From assembly GCA_027487385.1 (NCBI GenBank), contig JAIYDS010000048.1:1-54538 (forward strand): a stretch of DNA of 54,538 bases, given 5' to 3'. The notes beneath the pieces were generated by a model. That model did not search any database and was not told where the DNA came from. It saw only the letters and a list, made by a program, of their open reading frames with translations. Each line of letters begins with the position of its first letter. The stretch's first letter is position 1. A program made the translations under genes and the position numbers. The DNA is from Acetobacteraceae bacterium (GTDB lineage: Bacteria > Pseudomonadota > Alphaproteobacteria > Acetobacterales > Acetobacteraceae). Of the stretch, positions 1-7,070 are shown piece by piece.

Positions 1-138
1 CGGCTGGAGACGCTCTCCTTCCAGGCGCGTGGCTTCTACGAAAAGCTCGGCTACAGCGTCATCGGAACCCTGCCGGATTATCCCCCCGGCCATACCCTCT
101 ATTGGCTCGCCAAACGGCTTGAAGAAGGAAACGCCTGA
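1..138 (+). CDS. GNAT-family N-acetyltransferase, C-terminal end only
   Basis: The window opens inside a reading frame whose last 45 residues are visible. They contain FQARGFYEKLGY, the typical C-terminal signature of GNAT acetyltransferases (the alpha4 to beta7 part of the acetyl-CoA-binding fold), and end in KRLEEGNA. The frame stops with TGA at 136-138, and the next gene starts on the last base of that stop (TGATG), so the two are probably translated together. The substrate cannot be read from this fragment. The N-terminal part lies outside the window. Confidence 0.75.
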   Translation, partial: RLETLSFQARGFYEKLGYSVIGTLPDYPPGHTLYWLAKRLEEGNA

Positions 139-875
139 TGTTCAAACTCGACGGCAAGATCGCTCTCGTCACCGGGGCCTCCTCCGGCATCGGCATCGGC
201 ATCGCCGAGGCGCTGCACGCCCAGGGCGCGCATGTCGTCCTCACCGGCCGGCGCGAGGCGGAGCTGAACGCCGTGGCAGCAGGGCTGGGCGAGCGCGCCA
301 GCGTGATGCCGGCCGATCTGAACGACCCCGCCGCGCCCGCGGCCCTGGTGGAGGGCATCGAGGCCGCGCATGGCAAGCTCGACATCCTGGTGAACAATGC
401 CGGCTTCACGCGGGACATGCTGGCGCTGCGCATGGGCGATGAGGATTGGAACGCCGTGCTGGAGGTGGACCTCAACGCCCCCTTCCGCCTGGCGCGCGCC
501 GCGCTGCGCGGGATGATGAAGCGCCGCACGGGGCGCATCGTCTCCATCGCCTCCATCGTGGGTGTGACCGGCAATGCCGGCCAGGCGAATTACGCGGCCG
601 CGAAGGCTGGCCTGATCGGCATGAGCAAGGCGCTGGCGCAGGAGGTCGCGCCGCGCGGCGTGACCATCAACGTCGTCGCTCCCGGCTTCATCGCGACGCC
701 GATGACCGACAAGCTGAACGAGGCGCAGAAGACCGGCCTGCTCTCCCGCATTCCGCTCGGCAAGATGGGGAGCGCGAAGGATGTGGCCTCGGCCGTTGCC
801 TATCTCGCCTCGGATGAGGCGGCCTGGGTCACCGGCACCACCATCCATGTGAATGGCGGCATGCTGATGGTGTGA
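138..875 (+). CDS. fabG: 3-oxoacyl-ACP reductase, FabG type (SDR family)
   Basis: This is a classical short-chain dehydrogenase of 245 residues, the usual FabG length. The cofactor loop TGASSGIGIG is at residues 12-21 and NNAG at 86-89. The catalytic Ser139, Tyr152 and Lys156 are present in IASIVG and NYAAAKAG. The C-terminus VTGTTIHVNGGMLMV is close to FabG. The expected reaction is NADPH-dependent reduction of 3-oxoacyl-ACP in the cytoplasm. FabG normally sits with fabD, acpP and fabF; here the upstream neighbour is a GNAT gene and the downstream one a sensor-like protein. It could therefore be a secondary FabG paralogue or another SDR reductase. The start is set by the one-base overlap with the upstream stop. 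Confidence 0.82.
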   Translation: MFKLDGKIALVTGASSGIGIGIAEALHAQGAHVVLTGRREAELNAVAAGLGERASVMPADLNDPAAPAALVEGIEAAHGKLDILVNNAGFTRDMLALRMGDEDWNAVLEVDLNAPFRLARAALRGMMKRRTGRIVSIASIVGVTGNAGQANYAAAKAGLIGMSKALAQEVAPRGVTINVVAPGFIATPMTDKLNEAQKTGLLSRIPLGKMGSAKDVASAVAYLASDEAAWVTGTTIHVNGGMLMV

Positions 876-885
876 TGGGCCTTGC

Positions 886-907
886 GGCGCGCCGGGCGCG
901 CCTGTTT
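886..907 (+). terminator. Possible rho-independent terminator after fabG
   Basis: About ten bases after the fabG stop there is an inverted repeat, GGCGCG (886-891) and CGCGCC (897-902), with a five-base loop, followed by TGTTT. The stem is short and the T run is broken, so it may be only a weak terminator or a chance GC palindrome. Confidence 0.3.
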
Positions 908-941
908 AGTGCCAGGGACCGATTTCGGGGGGTTTCCAGCC

Positions 942-2288
942 ATGGCCAGGCCCGGCCGCGCGCTGTTCCAGTCCTTGCTGCACCGCTCCTCCATCGCCTT
1001 CATGCTGCTGGTGACGACGCTGCTCGTGGCCAGCTGGGTGCTGATCCAGGACGGCACCCATGGCCTGCGCCAGGCTGCGCTGACCACGGCGACGCAAAAT
1101 GCCGCCCGCGCCGCGCTGGCCCTGAAGGATGAGATGCAGGCCATCGAGGCGCGGCTCTGGGTGGCGCAGCGCGAGGCGCGGCCCTTGCCCAGCATCGCCT
1201 TCACCCCACTCCCGCCCGAGATCACCGCCACGCTGGGCGGCGTGGAGCCCGGGCAGCTTCGGCTCTGGCCCCTGCCGCGCAATCCCCAGGCCCCGGCCGA
1301 GCTGCTGGTCTTCCTGGCCCCGGCGCAGCCCGGCGCCGCCACGGCTGCCATTCGCCTGCCCGTCGCCGCGCTGGACCTGCTGCTGGCGCCGGCGCCCGGC
1401 ACCGCGCTGCGGCTGGTGAGCGGGCTTGGTACGGAGCTCGCTTCGCTCGGCACGCCGGGCACTGTGCAGGCCAGCCTCTGGGTGCGTGAGGGTGCGCTGC
1501 GGGTCGAGGCTTCGGCCTCGCCGGCGGCGATGTCGCTCGCGGTCTGGCTGATCCCGCTCTTTGGCCTGGGCACGCTTGGCTTCATCTTCGCCAAGCACCT
1601 CCAGCGCAGTGACCGGGTGGAGCTGAAGCTCACCGCGCTGCGCGGCAGCCTCGCGCGCCACGCCGCGCAGCTGAGCGTGAACGAGGCGCGCATGCGGCTT
1701 TCGCAGGGCGAGCGCGTCACGGCCGAGCGGCGCGAGGCGGCGCTGATCGATGCCTGGCCGCAGCCCGTCGCCCTGGTGGATGCGGAGGGCAGGCTGGTCA
1801 CCTGGAATCCAGGCTTCGCGGAGCTGCTGCCGCCCGAGGCGCTGCGGCGCGACCTGCCGCTTGGCATGCTGACGCGGCACCTCGATGTCCGTGTGCCGGG
1901 CAAGGACAATGGGCGGCGCGGTCCCGGCCAGCGGCCGCGCGCGCGCGGCATCCCGCTGCTGGATGGCAGCCGTCTCTATGAGGTTCTGGCTGATGCGCCT
2001 TCCCCCGGCCTGGCCGAGGCGCGCAGCCTGTGCCGGGCGGAAATGCTGGCCCGCGCCCCCCAGCTGCGCGAGGGGCTGCGCGCCGGCGATGCCGATGCGG
2101 TGCGGCTGCACGCCCATGCGCTGCGTGGGCTGGCGGCGAATTTTGGACTGGCGGCGCTGGTGCCGGCGCTGGCGGCGGTGGAGCGCGCGGCCCAGGCTGC
2201 CGACCCGGCCGGCATGGCGGCGGCGCTGGAGGGGTTCGAGGCGGAATTCACCCTGGCCCTGGACCAACTGGGCAGCAGCGCGGCGTGA
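942..2288 (+). CDS. Membrane-anchored PAS-Hpt histidine phosphotransfer protein
   Basis: The protein has 448 residues from the ATG at 942, which has GGGGGG about eight bases upstream; an in-frame ATG at 882 adds 20 residues without a hydrophobic start. One membrane helix (about residues 17-36) is followed by a periplasmic segment and a second helix (about 196-218). A PAS-like module (about 266-350; ALVDAEGRLVTWNPGFAELL) comes next, then a helical domain with HALRGLAANFG around His392. This matches the HxxK/RGxxxxxG phosphorylation site of Hpt domains. No HisKA or HATPase domain lies between PAS and Hpt, so the protein cannot phosphorylate itself by the usual route. I infer that it relays phosphate from an unlinked kinase. 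It is flanked by two SDR genes that give no clue to the signal. Confidence 0.6.
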   Translation: MARPGRALFQSLLHRSSIAFMLLVTTLLVASWVLIQDGTHGLRQAALTTATQNAARAALALKDEMQAIEARLWVAQREARPLPSIAFTPLPPEITATLGGVEPGQLRLWPLPRNPQAPAELLVFLAPAQPGAATAAIRLPVAALDLLLAPAPGTALRLVSGLGTELASLGTPGTVQASLWVREGALRVEASASPAAMSLAVWLIPLFGLGTLGFIFAKHLQRSDRVELKLTALRGSLARHAAQLSVNEARMRLSQGERVTAERREAALIDAWPQPVALVDAEGRLVTWNPGFAELLPPEALRRDLPLGMLTRHLDVRVPGKDNGRRGPGQRPRARGIPLLDGSRLYEVLADAPSPGLAEARSLCRAEMLARAPQLREGLRAGDADAVRLHAHALRGLAANFGLAALVPALAAVERAAQAADPAGMAAALEGFEAEFTLALDQLGSSAA

Positions 2289-2307
2289 ACGGCAAGGAAG
2301 CGTGCGA

Positions 2308-3048
2308 ATGACGGCAAGGGAACTCACCGGCCGCGTGGCCATCGTGACGGGGGGCGCGCGGGGCCTCGGCCTCGCCATCGCCGAGCGGCTGGCCGCGGGC
2401 GGCGCGCGGATCGCGCTCTGGGACAGCGATTGGCCAGCGCTGGCCTCGGCCGCTGCCACGCTCGGCGCCCATGCCGAAACGGCCGACGTGACCGATGCGG
2501 CGGCGCTGGAGGCCGCGTTGGCCCGCACCGAGGCGGCGTTGGGGCCCTGCGACATCATGGTGGCCAATGCCGGCATCACCGGCCCCAATCACCCGCTGGA
2601 GGAATATCCCATCGCCGATTGGCGGCGGGTGATCGAGGTGGATCTGGTGGGCGTCTATCTCACCTGCCGCGCCGTGCTGCCGGGCATGCGCGCGCGGGAT
2701 CGCGGGCGGATCGTGAACATCGCCAGCATTGCCGGTAAGGAGGGTAATCCCAATGCCTCGGCCTATTCCGCGGCCAAGGCGGGGGTGATCGCGCTGACCA
2801 AATCCCTGGGCAAGGAATTGGCGATGACGGGCGTGCGGGTGAACTGCATCACCCCCGCCGCCGTCGAGACCGAGCTTTTCGCGCAGATGACGCCCGAGCA
2901 GATCGCCTGGATGAAGTCGAAAATCCCGATGGGGCGCTTTGGCCTCGCTTCGGAGGTGGCGGAAATGGCCGCCTTCCTGGCCTCGGATGCGGTCAGCTTC
3001 TCCACCGGGGCGGTGTTCGACTGCTCGGGCGGGAGGGCGGTGTATTGA
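2308..3048 (+). CDS. SDR-family NAD(P)-dependent dehydrogenase
   Basis: This is a 246-residue classical SDR with TGGARGLG (residues 14-21), NAG (87-89), catalytic Ser140 and the YxxxK pair Tyr153/Lys157. The C-terminus FDCSGGRAVY resembles 2-keto-3-deoxy-L-fuconate and 2-keto-3-deoxy-L-rhamnonate dehydrogenases, whose C-termini I recall ending in a similar SGGRATY. A sugar-acid substrate is therefore plausible but not proven. The start ATG has the ribosome site AAGGAA 8-13 bases upstream. The stop overlaps the next gene's TTG start (TTGA), suggesting coupling to the glycan block that follows. Confidence 0.72.
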   Translation: MTARELTGRVAIVTGGARGLGLAIAERLAAGGARIALWDSDWPALASAAATLGAHAETADVTDAAALEAALARTEAALGPCDIMVANAGITGPNHPLEEYPIADWRRVIEVDLVGVYLTCRAVLPGMRARDRGRIVNIASIAGKEGNPNASAYSAAKAGVIALTKSLGKELAMTGVRVNCITPAAVETELFAQMTPEQIAWMKSKIPMGRFGLASEVAEMAAFLASDAVSFSTGAVFDCSGGRAVY

Positions 3049-3452
3049 GCGAGGGGGCGCCGCCGATCCTGGCGCCGATCTCCTTCGGCGAGCTGCTGGA
3101 CAAGATCTCCATCCTGGAGCTGAAGGAGGAAGCGATCCAGACCGAGCCCGCGCGTGGCTTCGTCCTGGCGGAGCTGGCGGCGCTGCGGGAGATCCTCGCC
3201 GGCCTGGACCTCACGGCGCGGCCGGAGATCGCGGCTGATGCGGCACGCCTGGCCGAGGTGAACCGGAGTCTCTGGCAGGTGGAGGATGCGCTGCGCGCGC
3301 ATGAGGCGCGGCAGGATTTCGGGCCGGGCTTCATCGCCCTGGCCCGTTCGGTCTACACCACGAATGACGAGCGGGCGCGGTTGAAGGCGCGGCTCAATCA
3401 CCGCTTTGGGTCGAGGGTGGTCGAGGTGAAATCCTACGGGGCGCGGGAATGA
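3045..3452 (+). CDS. DUF6165 family protein
   Basis: This small acidic, mostly helical protein of 135 residues begins with PISFGELLDKISILELKEEA, a pattern I recognise from the DUF6165 family. Members of that family often sit beside glycosyltransferase and TPR genes of surface-glycan clusters; their biochemical role is unknown. The start codon is TTG, fixed by a four-base TTGA overlap with the upstream SDR stop, and no in-frame ATG lies nearby. The gene overlaps the next one by ATGA. Its position at the head of a glycosyltransferase block suggests a structural or regulatory part in glycan synthesis. Confidence 0.68.
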   Translation: MSEGAPPILAPISFGELLDKISILELKEEAIQTEPARGFVLAELAALREILAGLDLTARPEIAADAARLAEVNRSLWQVEDALRAHEARQDFGPGFIALARSVYTTNDERARLKARLNHRFGSRVVEVKSYGARE

Positions 3453-4771
3453 GCGGGGGAGAGGATGCCGGCTCGGCCGCCCCCTGGGCCGCCCCCTTGG
3501 GCGATGCGGCACCCCCCCTGCTGGGCGCGCTGGACGGCGTGACGGCGGAGGGGCTGGAGGGCTGGCTGTTCGATCCCGCGCGGCCGCTCTGGCCGGTGAT
3601 GTTCCGGGTCTCCCTGGGCGGAGCCGATCTCGGCCGCCACATCGCCAACCTCCCGCCGCATCCGGCGGCACCAGGCCGGCTGCGCTTCCGCATCCCGCTG
3701 CCGGCCGGACTGCCGCCGGAGGCCGCGCAGCATGCCGTGATCCTCACCCTGGACGGGCGGCGTGCCCTCACCTCGGAGGGGTGGCAGGAGCGCGTCCCGG
3801 ACGCGGGGCTGGGCGCGGCGCCATCGCAGCCCGCTGCAGAGCCGCCTGGCGCACCGGCCCCGGCCTTGCCGCCGGAGCCCATTTCGGAGCTTCCCGCGGC
3901 GCTGGTCCCCGCCGTGCCTCAGCCTCCACCCCCCATTCCCGAAGCTGCCCCCATCCCAGCCCCTTTGGCCGAGGCCGCGCCCTTGCCCCCACCCCCGCCG
4001 CCTGAGTTGGCGAATCTGCTGGACCAGCTGGACCCCGCCCAGCGCCTCGCCCTGGTCGAGAAGGCCTTCCAGGCGAAGGATTGGCCCGTGGTGCTGGCGC
4101 TGACCGAGAACCTGCCAGGCACCGCGCGCGATCCGCGCCTTGTCACCTTTCGCGGCCGTGCCTTCTTCTACCAGGGGCGTCATGCCGAGGCGGTGGAGAC
4201 GCTGCGCTTCATCCAGGCGCGCCACCCGCAACGCCACACCGCCATGCTCTTCCTGGGTCGCGCCCTGGCGCAGCTCGGCCAATTGCCCGAGGCGCGGGAG
4301 GTGCTGGCCCATTGCCGCGCCGGCAACCCGGCCGAGCCGCGCTATGTCTTCGAGGCCGGGCGGATCGCCGCGCGGCTGGTGCAGGGGGATGACGGCCAGG
4401 CGGAACCCCGCCCGGATCTGCGGGAGGAGGCGACGAGCCTCCTGCGCCAGGCCTTCGAGATGCGCCCGACCGACCATCGCGCCCCCCGCCTGCTGGCGCA
4501 GCTCACCTTGCTTGAAGGGCGGATCAGCGAGGCCCTTTCCCTGCTGGAGACGGCGGTCGCCCTCGCCCCGCAGCAGGCCGAACTGCGCATGGAGCTTGCC
4601 CGTGTGCTGACCCGGCTGAACCGGCTGGAAGAGGCGCTGGCGGCCGCCGAGGCCGCGGCGCGCCTGGATCCGCTGCGCGACGGTGCCGCTTTCGCCGTGC
4701 GCATCCTGCAGCGCTGGCTGGAGGCCCGCCGGACGGGGCCGCTCCGCATCGACGAGGTCGCGCCCGCTTGA
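3449..4771 (+). CDS. TPR-repeat protein with N-terminal beta module and proline-rich linker
   Basis: The protein has 440 residues in three parts. Residues about 22-115 form a beta-rich module beginning LLGALDGVTAEGLEGWLFDP. Residues about 120-185 are a low-complexity proline/alanine linker. Residues about 187-430 are helical pairs typical of tetratricopeptide repeats (for example FYQGRHAEAVETLRFIQARHP and NRLEEALAAAEAAARLDP). No signal peptide is visible. TPR proteins of this kind scaffold partners. Overlaps of four bases at both ends (ATGA and TTGA) tie it to DUF6165 and to the GT4-GT9 gene, so it probably serves the same glycan pathway. No enzymatic motif is seen. Confidence 0.65.
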   Translation: MSGGEDAGSAAPWAAPLGDAAPPLLGALDGVTAEGLEGWLFDPARPLWPVMFRVSLGGADLGRHIANLPPHPAAPGRLRFRIPLPAGLPPEAAQHAVILTLDGRRALTSEGWQERVPDAGLGAAPSQPAAEPPGAPAPALPPEPISELPAALVPAVPQPPPPIPEAAPIPAPLAEAAPLPPPPPPELANLLDQLDPAQRLALVEKAFQAKDWPVVLALTENLPGTARDPRLVTFRGRAFFYQGRHAEAVETLRFIQARHPQRHTAMLFLGRALAQLGQLPEAREVLAHCRAGNPAEPRYVFEAGRIAARLVQGDDGQAEPRPDLREEATSLLRQAFEMRPTDHRAPRLLAQLTLLEGRISEALSLLETAVALAPQQAELRMELARVLTRLNRLEEALAAAEAAARLDPLRDGAAFAVRILQRWLEARRTGPLRIDEVAPA

Positions 4772-7023
4772 ACCACCCGCCCGAACCGGATTGGGTGAGC
4801 TTCGGCCCCGCGCCCGAGCTGCCGGAAGCCTTGGCGACCGCCTTGCCCGACCGCGCCGCCCTGCTGGAATGGCAGGGCGGTGCGGCGCAGCTCTGGCGCG
4901 GCGCCTATCTGCGCGATCTGCGCGAATTCGGACTGGTGGCGCCGGATGCGCCGGCTGCCGCCCTGCTGGAGGCCGCCCGGCGCCATCCGCTGGTGCATCG
5001 CTTCGGCGGCGCCCTGCCGGCGCTGGGGTCCCGCCCGGCGGGCGGGCGCGAGGTGGCTCTGATCTCCCGCTTCGGCGTGCAGAAATTCGGCGGCGTCGAG
5101 CATTTCCTGCTGCAGATGGCGCGGCTCTACCGCGAGATGGGCTTCCGCCCCACCATCCTCGGCACCCGGGCCGAACGCGCGGGTGAGGTGGGGGAGGTGG
5201 AGGGCATCGCCTATGCCTTCATCGCCGAGACCCCCAAGGCACTGTTCCGCTTTGCCTGGGAACGCCGCCTGGCGCTGGCGCATGTGGTCTCGGGGCTGGG
5301 CTTCGAGGTGGCGGCGGCGCTGCGCTTCCTGGATGTGCGGCTGGTCTTCGGCGTGCATTTCTGGCGTGAGCTCTTCCACCCCCGCACCGGCCAGGGCGGC
5401 TACTTCCCCGACCTGCCGGAAGGCCATAACCGCCGCCCCGAGGCCGAGCTGCTGCTGGCCGATGCCGATGCCCTCTACGCCAATTCCGCCTTCACCCGCG
5501 GGCTGGTGGAGGATGTCTTCGGCCCGCGCCTGCCCATCCTGCCCTCGCTGCCCGACGACGTGGCGCTCGCCACCGCGCCGACGACGGCCCGGCGGGAGCT
5601 GGTGCTGCTGGCCAATGCACGCATGGACAAGGGCTTCGGCCTGATGCTGCGCATCGCCGCGCTGTTGCCGCAGCGGCGCTTCGTGGCGCTGGCCACCCAA
5701 TCCGACCGCCACGCCGCCCTCGCCGCCGCCGAAGAGGCGCGCCTCAGCAATGTCGAGGTGCTGGAGCGCGTGGCGGAGATGGCGCCGCTCTATGCCCGGG
5801 CCCGCGCCGTTCTGGTGCCGAGCTACCGCTTCGTCGAGAGCTTCAGCCGTGTGGTCATCGAGGCCCAGCGCCTCGGCGTGCCGGTGATCGGCTCGGATCG
5901 CGGCAATGTGCCGCTGCTGCTGGCCGAAAGCGGGGTGAGCCTGCCCGAGGACCCCGAGCTCTGGGCGGCGGAGCTGACGCGGCTGTTTGACGAGCCCGCC
6001 CATTGGGCCGCGCGTTCGGCCGCGGCGTTGCAGAATTCGGCGCGCCATCCTTTCGATGCGCAGGCCGGGCGGCTCGCGCGGCTCATCGCCGGGCTGGAGG
6101 CGCCGGTGCTGGTGGCGGTGGGATCGGGCATCGGCAATGTGATCCACACCACGCCGCTGATCCGCAACCTGGCACGGCGGCTGGGCCGGCCGGTGGATGT
6201 GGTGGTGGCGGGGGATTCGCCCGGCGCGCTGGCCGCCGTCGCGCATCCGGAGCATGTCCGGCACGTCTTCCCGCTGAATGACCTCGTGCTGCGGCGGCGC
6301 TACGCCGTGGTTTTCGTCACCCAGAGCTTCGGCCAGCTGCAACCCGCCTTCCGCGCCGAGCATGTGGTCCATTCGCGGCAATGGGGCCTGTTCCACGCGG
6401 GGCATGCGCTGCACGAGGCGGAGTTCAACCTGGCGGCGGCGCAGGCGCTGCTCGGCCTGCCCTATGCGCCCGAGGATGTCACAGCCTGCTTCTTCGCCGA
6501 TCTGACGGCCCGGCCGGGCGCGCGCCCGCTGCTCGGCCTGCATGCCGGCTCGAAGAGCGGCGTCTGGGCCGCCAAGCGCTGGCCGCATTTCGCCGAGCTC
6601 TCGGCCCGGCTGATGGCGCGCGGCGTGGCCGTCGCCTCCTTCGGCACGCCGGATGAATATGTCCCCGGCACGGAGGACCGCACCGGCGGCAGCATCGAGG
6701 CGATGGCGCTGGCAATGCGCGACTGCACCGTCTTCCTGGCCAATGACAGCGGCGTGATGAACATCGCCCATGCGCTGGGCCTGCCGCTGGTGGCGATCTT
6801 CGGGCCCACGGCGCCGGCCACGCGCGGGCCACGCGGCGCCCATGCCACCATCCTGGCGCTGGACAAGCCCTGCGCGCCCTGCGAATTGGCCGGGCCCGGC
6901 GGGCCCTTCGCCCAAATGACGTGCCGATGCATCGGCGAGATCACGGTGGATCGCGTGGAAGCGGCACTTTTGGCGCGTCTTGTGGCGGAACCGCGTCTTC
7001 CCGCGCCCCCTGCGGCGGGATAG
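4768..7023 (+). CDS. Two-domain glycosyltransferase: GT4 fused to GT9 (heptosyltransferase-like)
   Basis: The protein has 751 residues. After a 95-residue leader, residues about 96-440 are a GT-B retaining glycosyltransferase of family GT4: SRFGVQKFGGVEHFLLQMA at the N-lobe and the E-x7-E pair in ESFSRVVIEAQRLGVPVIG. Residues about 449-745 are a second GT-B unit of family GT9: GSGIGNVIHTTPLIRNLARR, then GLHAGSKSGVWAAKRWPHF, then NDSGVMNIAHALGLPLVAIF and GPT. GT9 enzymes transfer heptose or related sugars to lipid A core or other acceptors, usually as stand-alone proteins of about 340 residues. The fusion suggests two consecutive sugar transfers. The start is TTG, set by the TTGA overlap with the TPR gene. 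Confidence 0.8.
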   Translation: MNHPPEPDWVSFGPAPELPEALATALPDRAALLEWQGGAAQLWRGAYLRDLREFGLVAPDAPAAALLEAARRHPLVHRFGGALPALGSRPAGGREVALISRFGVQKFGGVEHFLLQMARLYREMGFRPTILGTRAERAGEVGEVEGIAYAFIAETPKALFRFAWERRLALAHVVSGLGFEVAAALRFLDVRLVFGVHFWRELFHPRTGQGGYFPDLPEGHNRRPEAELLLADADALYANSAFTRGLVEDVFGPRLPILPSLPDDVALATAPTTARRELVLLANARMDKGFGLMLRIAALLPQRRFVALATQSDRHAALAAAEEARLSNVEVLERVAEMAPLYARARAVLVPSYRFVESFSRVVIEAQRLGVPVIGSDRGNVPLLLAESGVSLPEDPELWAAELTRLFDEPAHWAARSAAALQNSARHPFDAQAGRLARLIAGLEAPVLVAVGSGIGNVIHTTPLIRNLARRLGRPVDVVVAGDSPGALAAVAHPEHVRHVFPLNDLVLRRRYAVVFVTQSFGQLQPAFRAEHVVHSRQWGLFHAGHALHEAEFNLAAAQALLGLPYAPEDVTACFFADLTARPGARPLLGLHAGSKSGVWAAKRWPHFAELSARLMARGVAVASFGTPDEYVPGTEDRTGGSIEAMALAMRDCTVFLANDSGVMNIAHALGLPLVAIFGPTAPATRGPRGAHATILALDKPCAPCELAGPGGPFAQMTCRCIGEITVDRVEAALLARLVAEPRLPAPPAAG

Positions 7024-7024
7024 T

Positions 7025-7042
7025 TTCGCAACTTGGTGCGAA
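7025..7042 (+). other. Small perfect hairpin in front of the GT2-GT4 gene
   Basis: TTCGCA (7025-7030) and TGCGAA (7037-7042) form a perfect six-base stem with a six-base loop, two bases after the GT4-GT9 stop and 28 bases before the next ATG. The gap is only 47 bases, so this may be a weak terminator, an RNA processing point or nothing. Confidence 0.25.
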
Positions 7043-7070
7043 GCCGCCTCTCGACCCAGCGGAGTTTTGA

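Noticed and set aside
886-907. Strong intrinsic terminator after fabG
   Set aside because: The stem is six base pairs and the T run is interrupted. It is kept only as a low-confidence feature.
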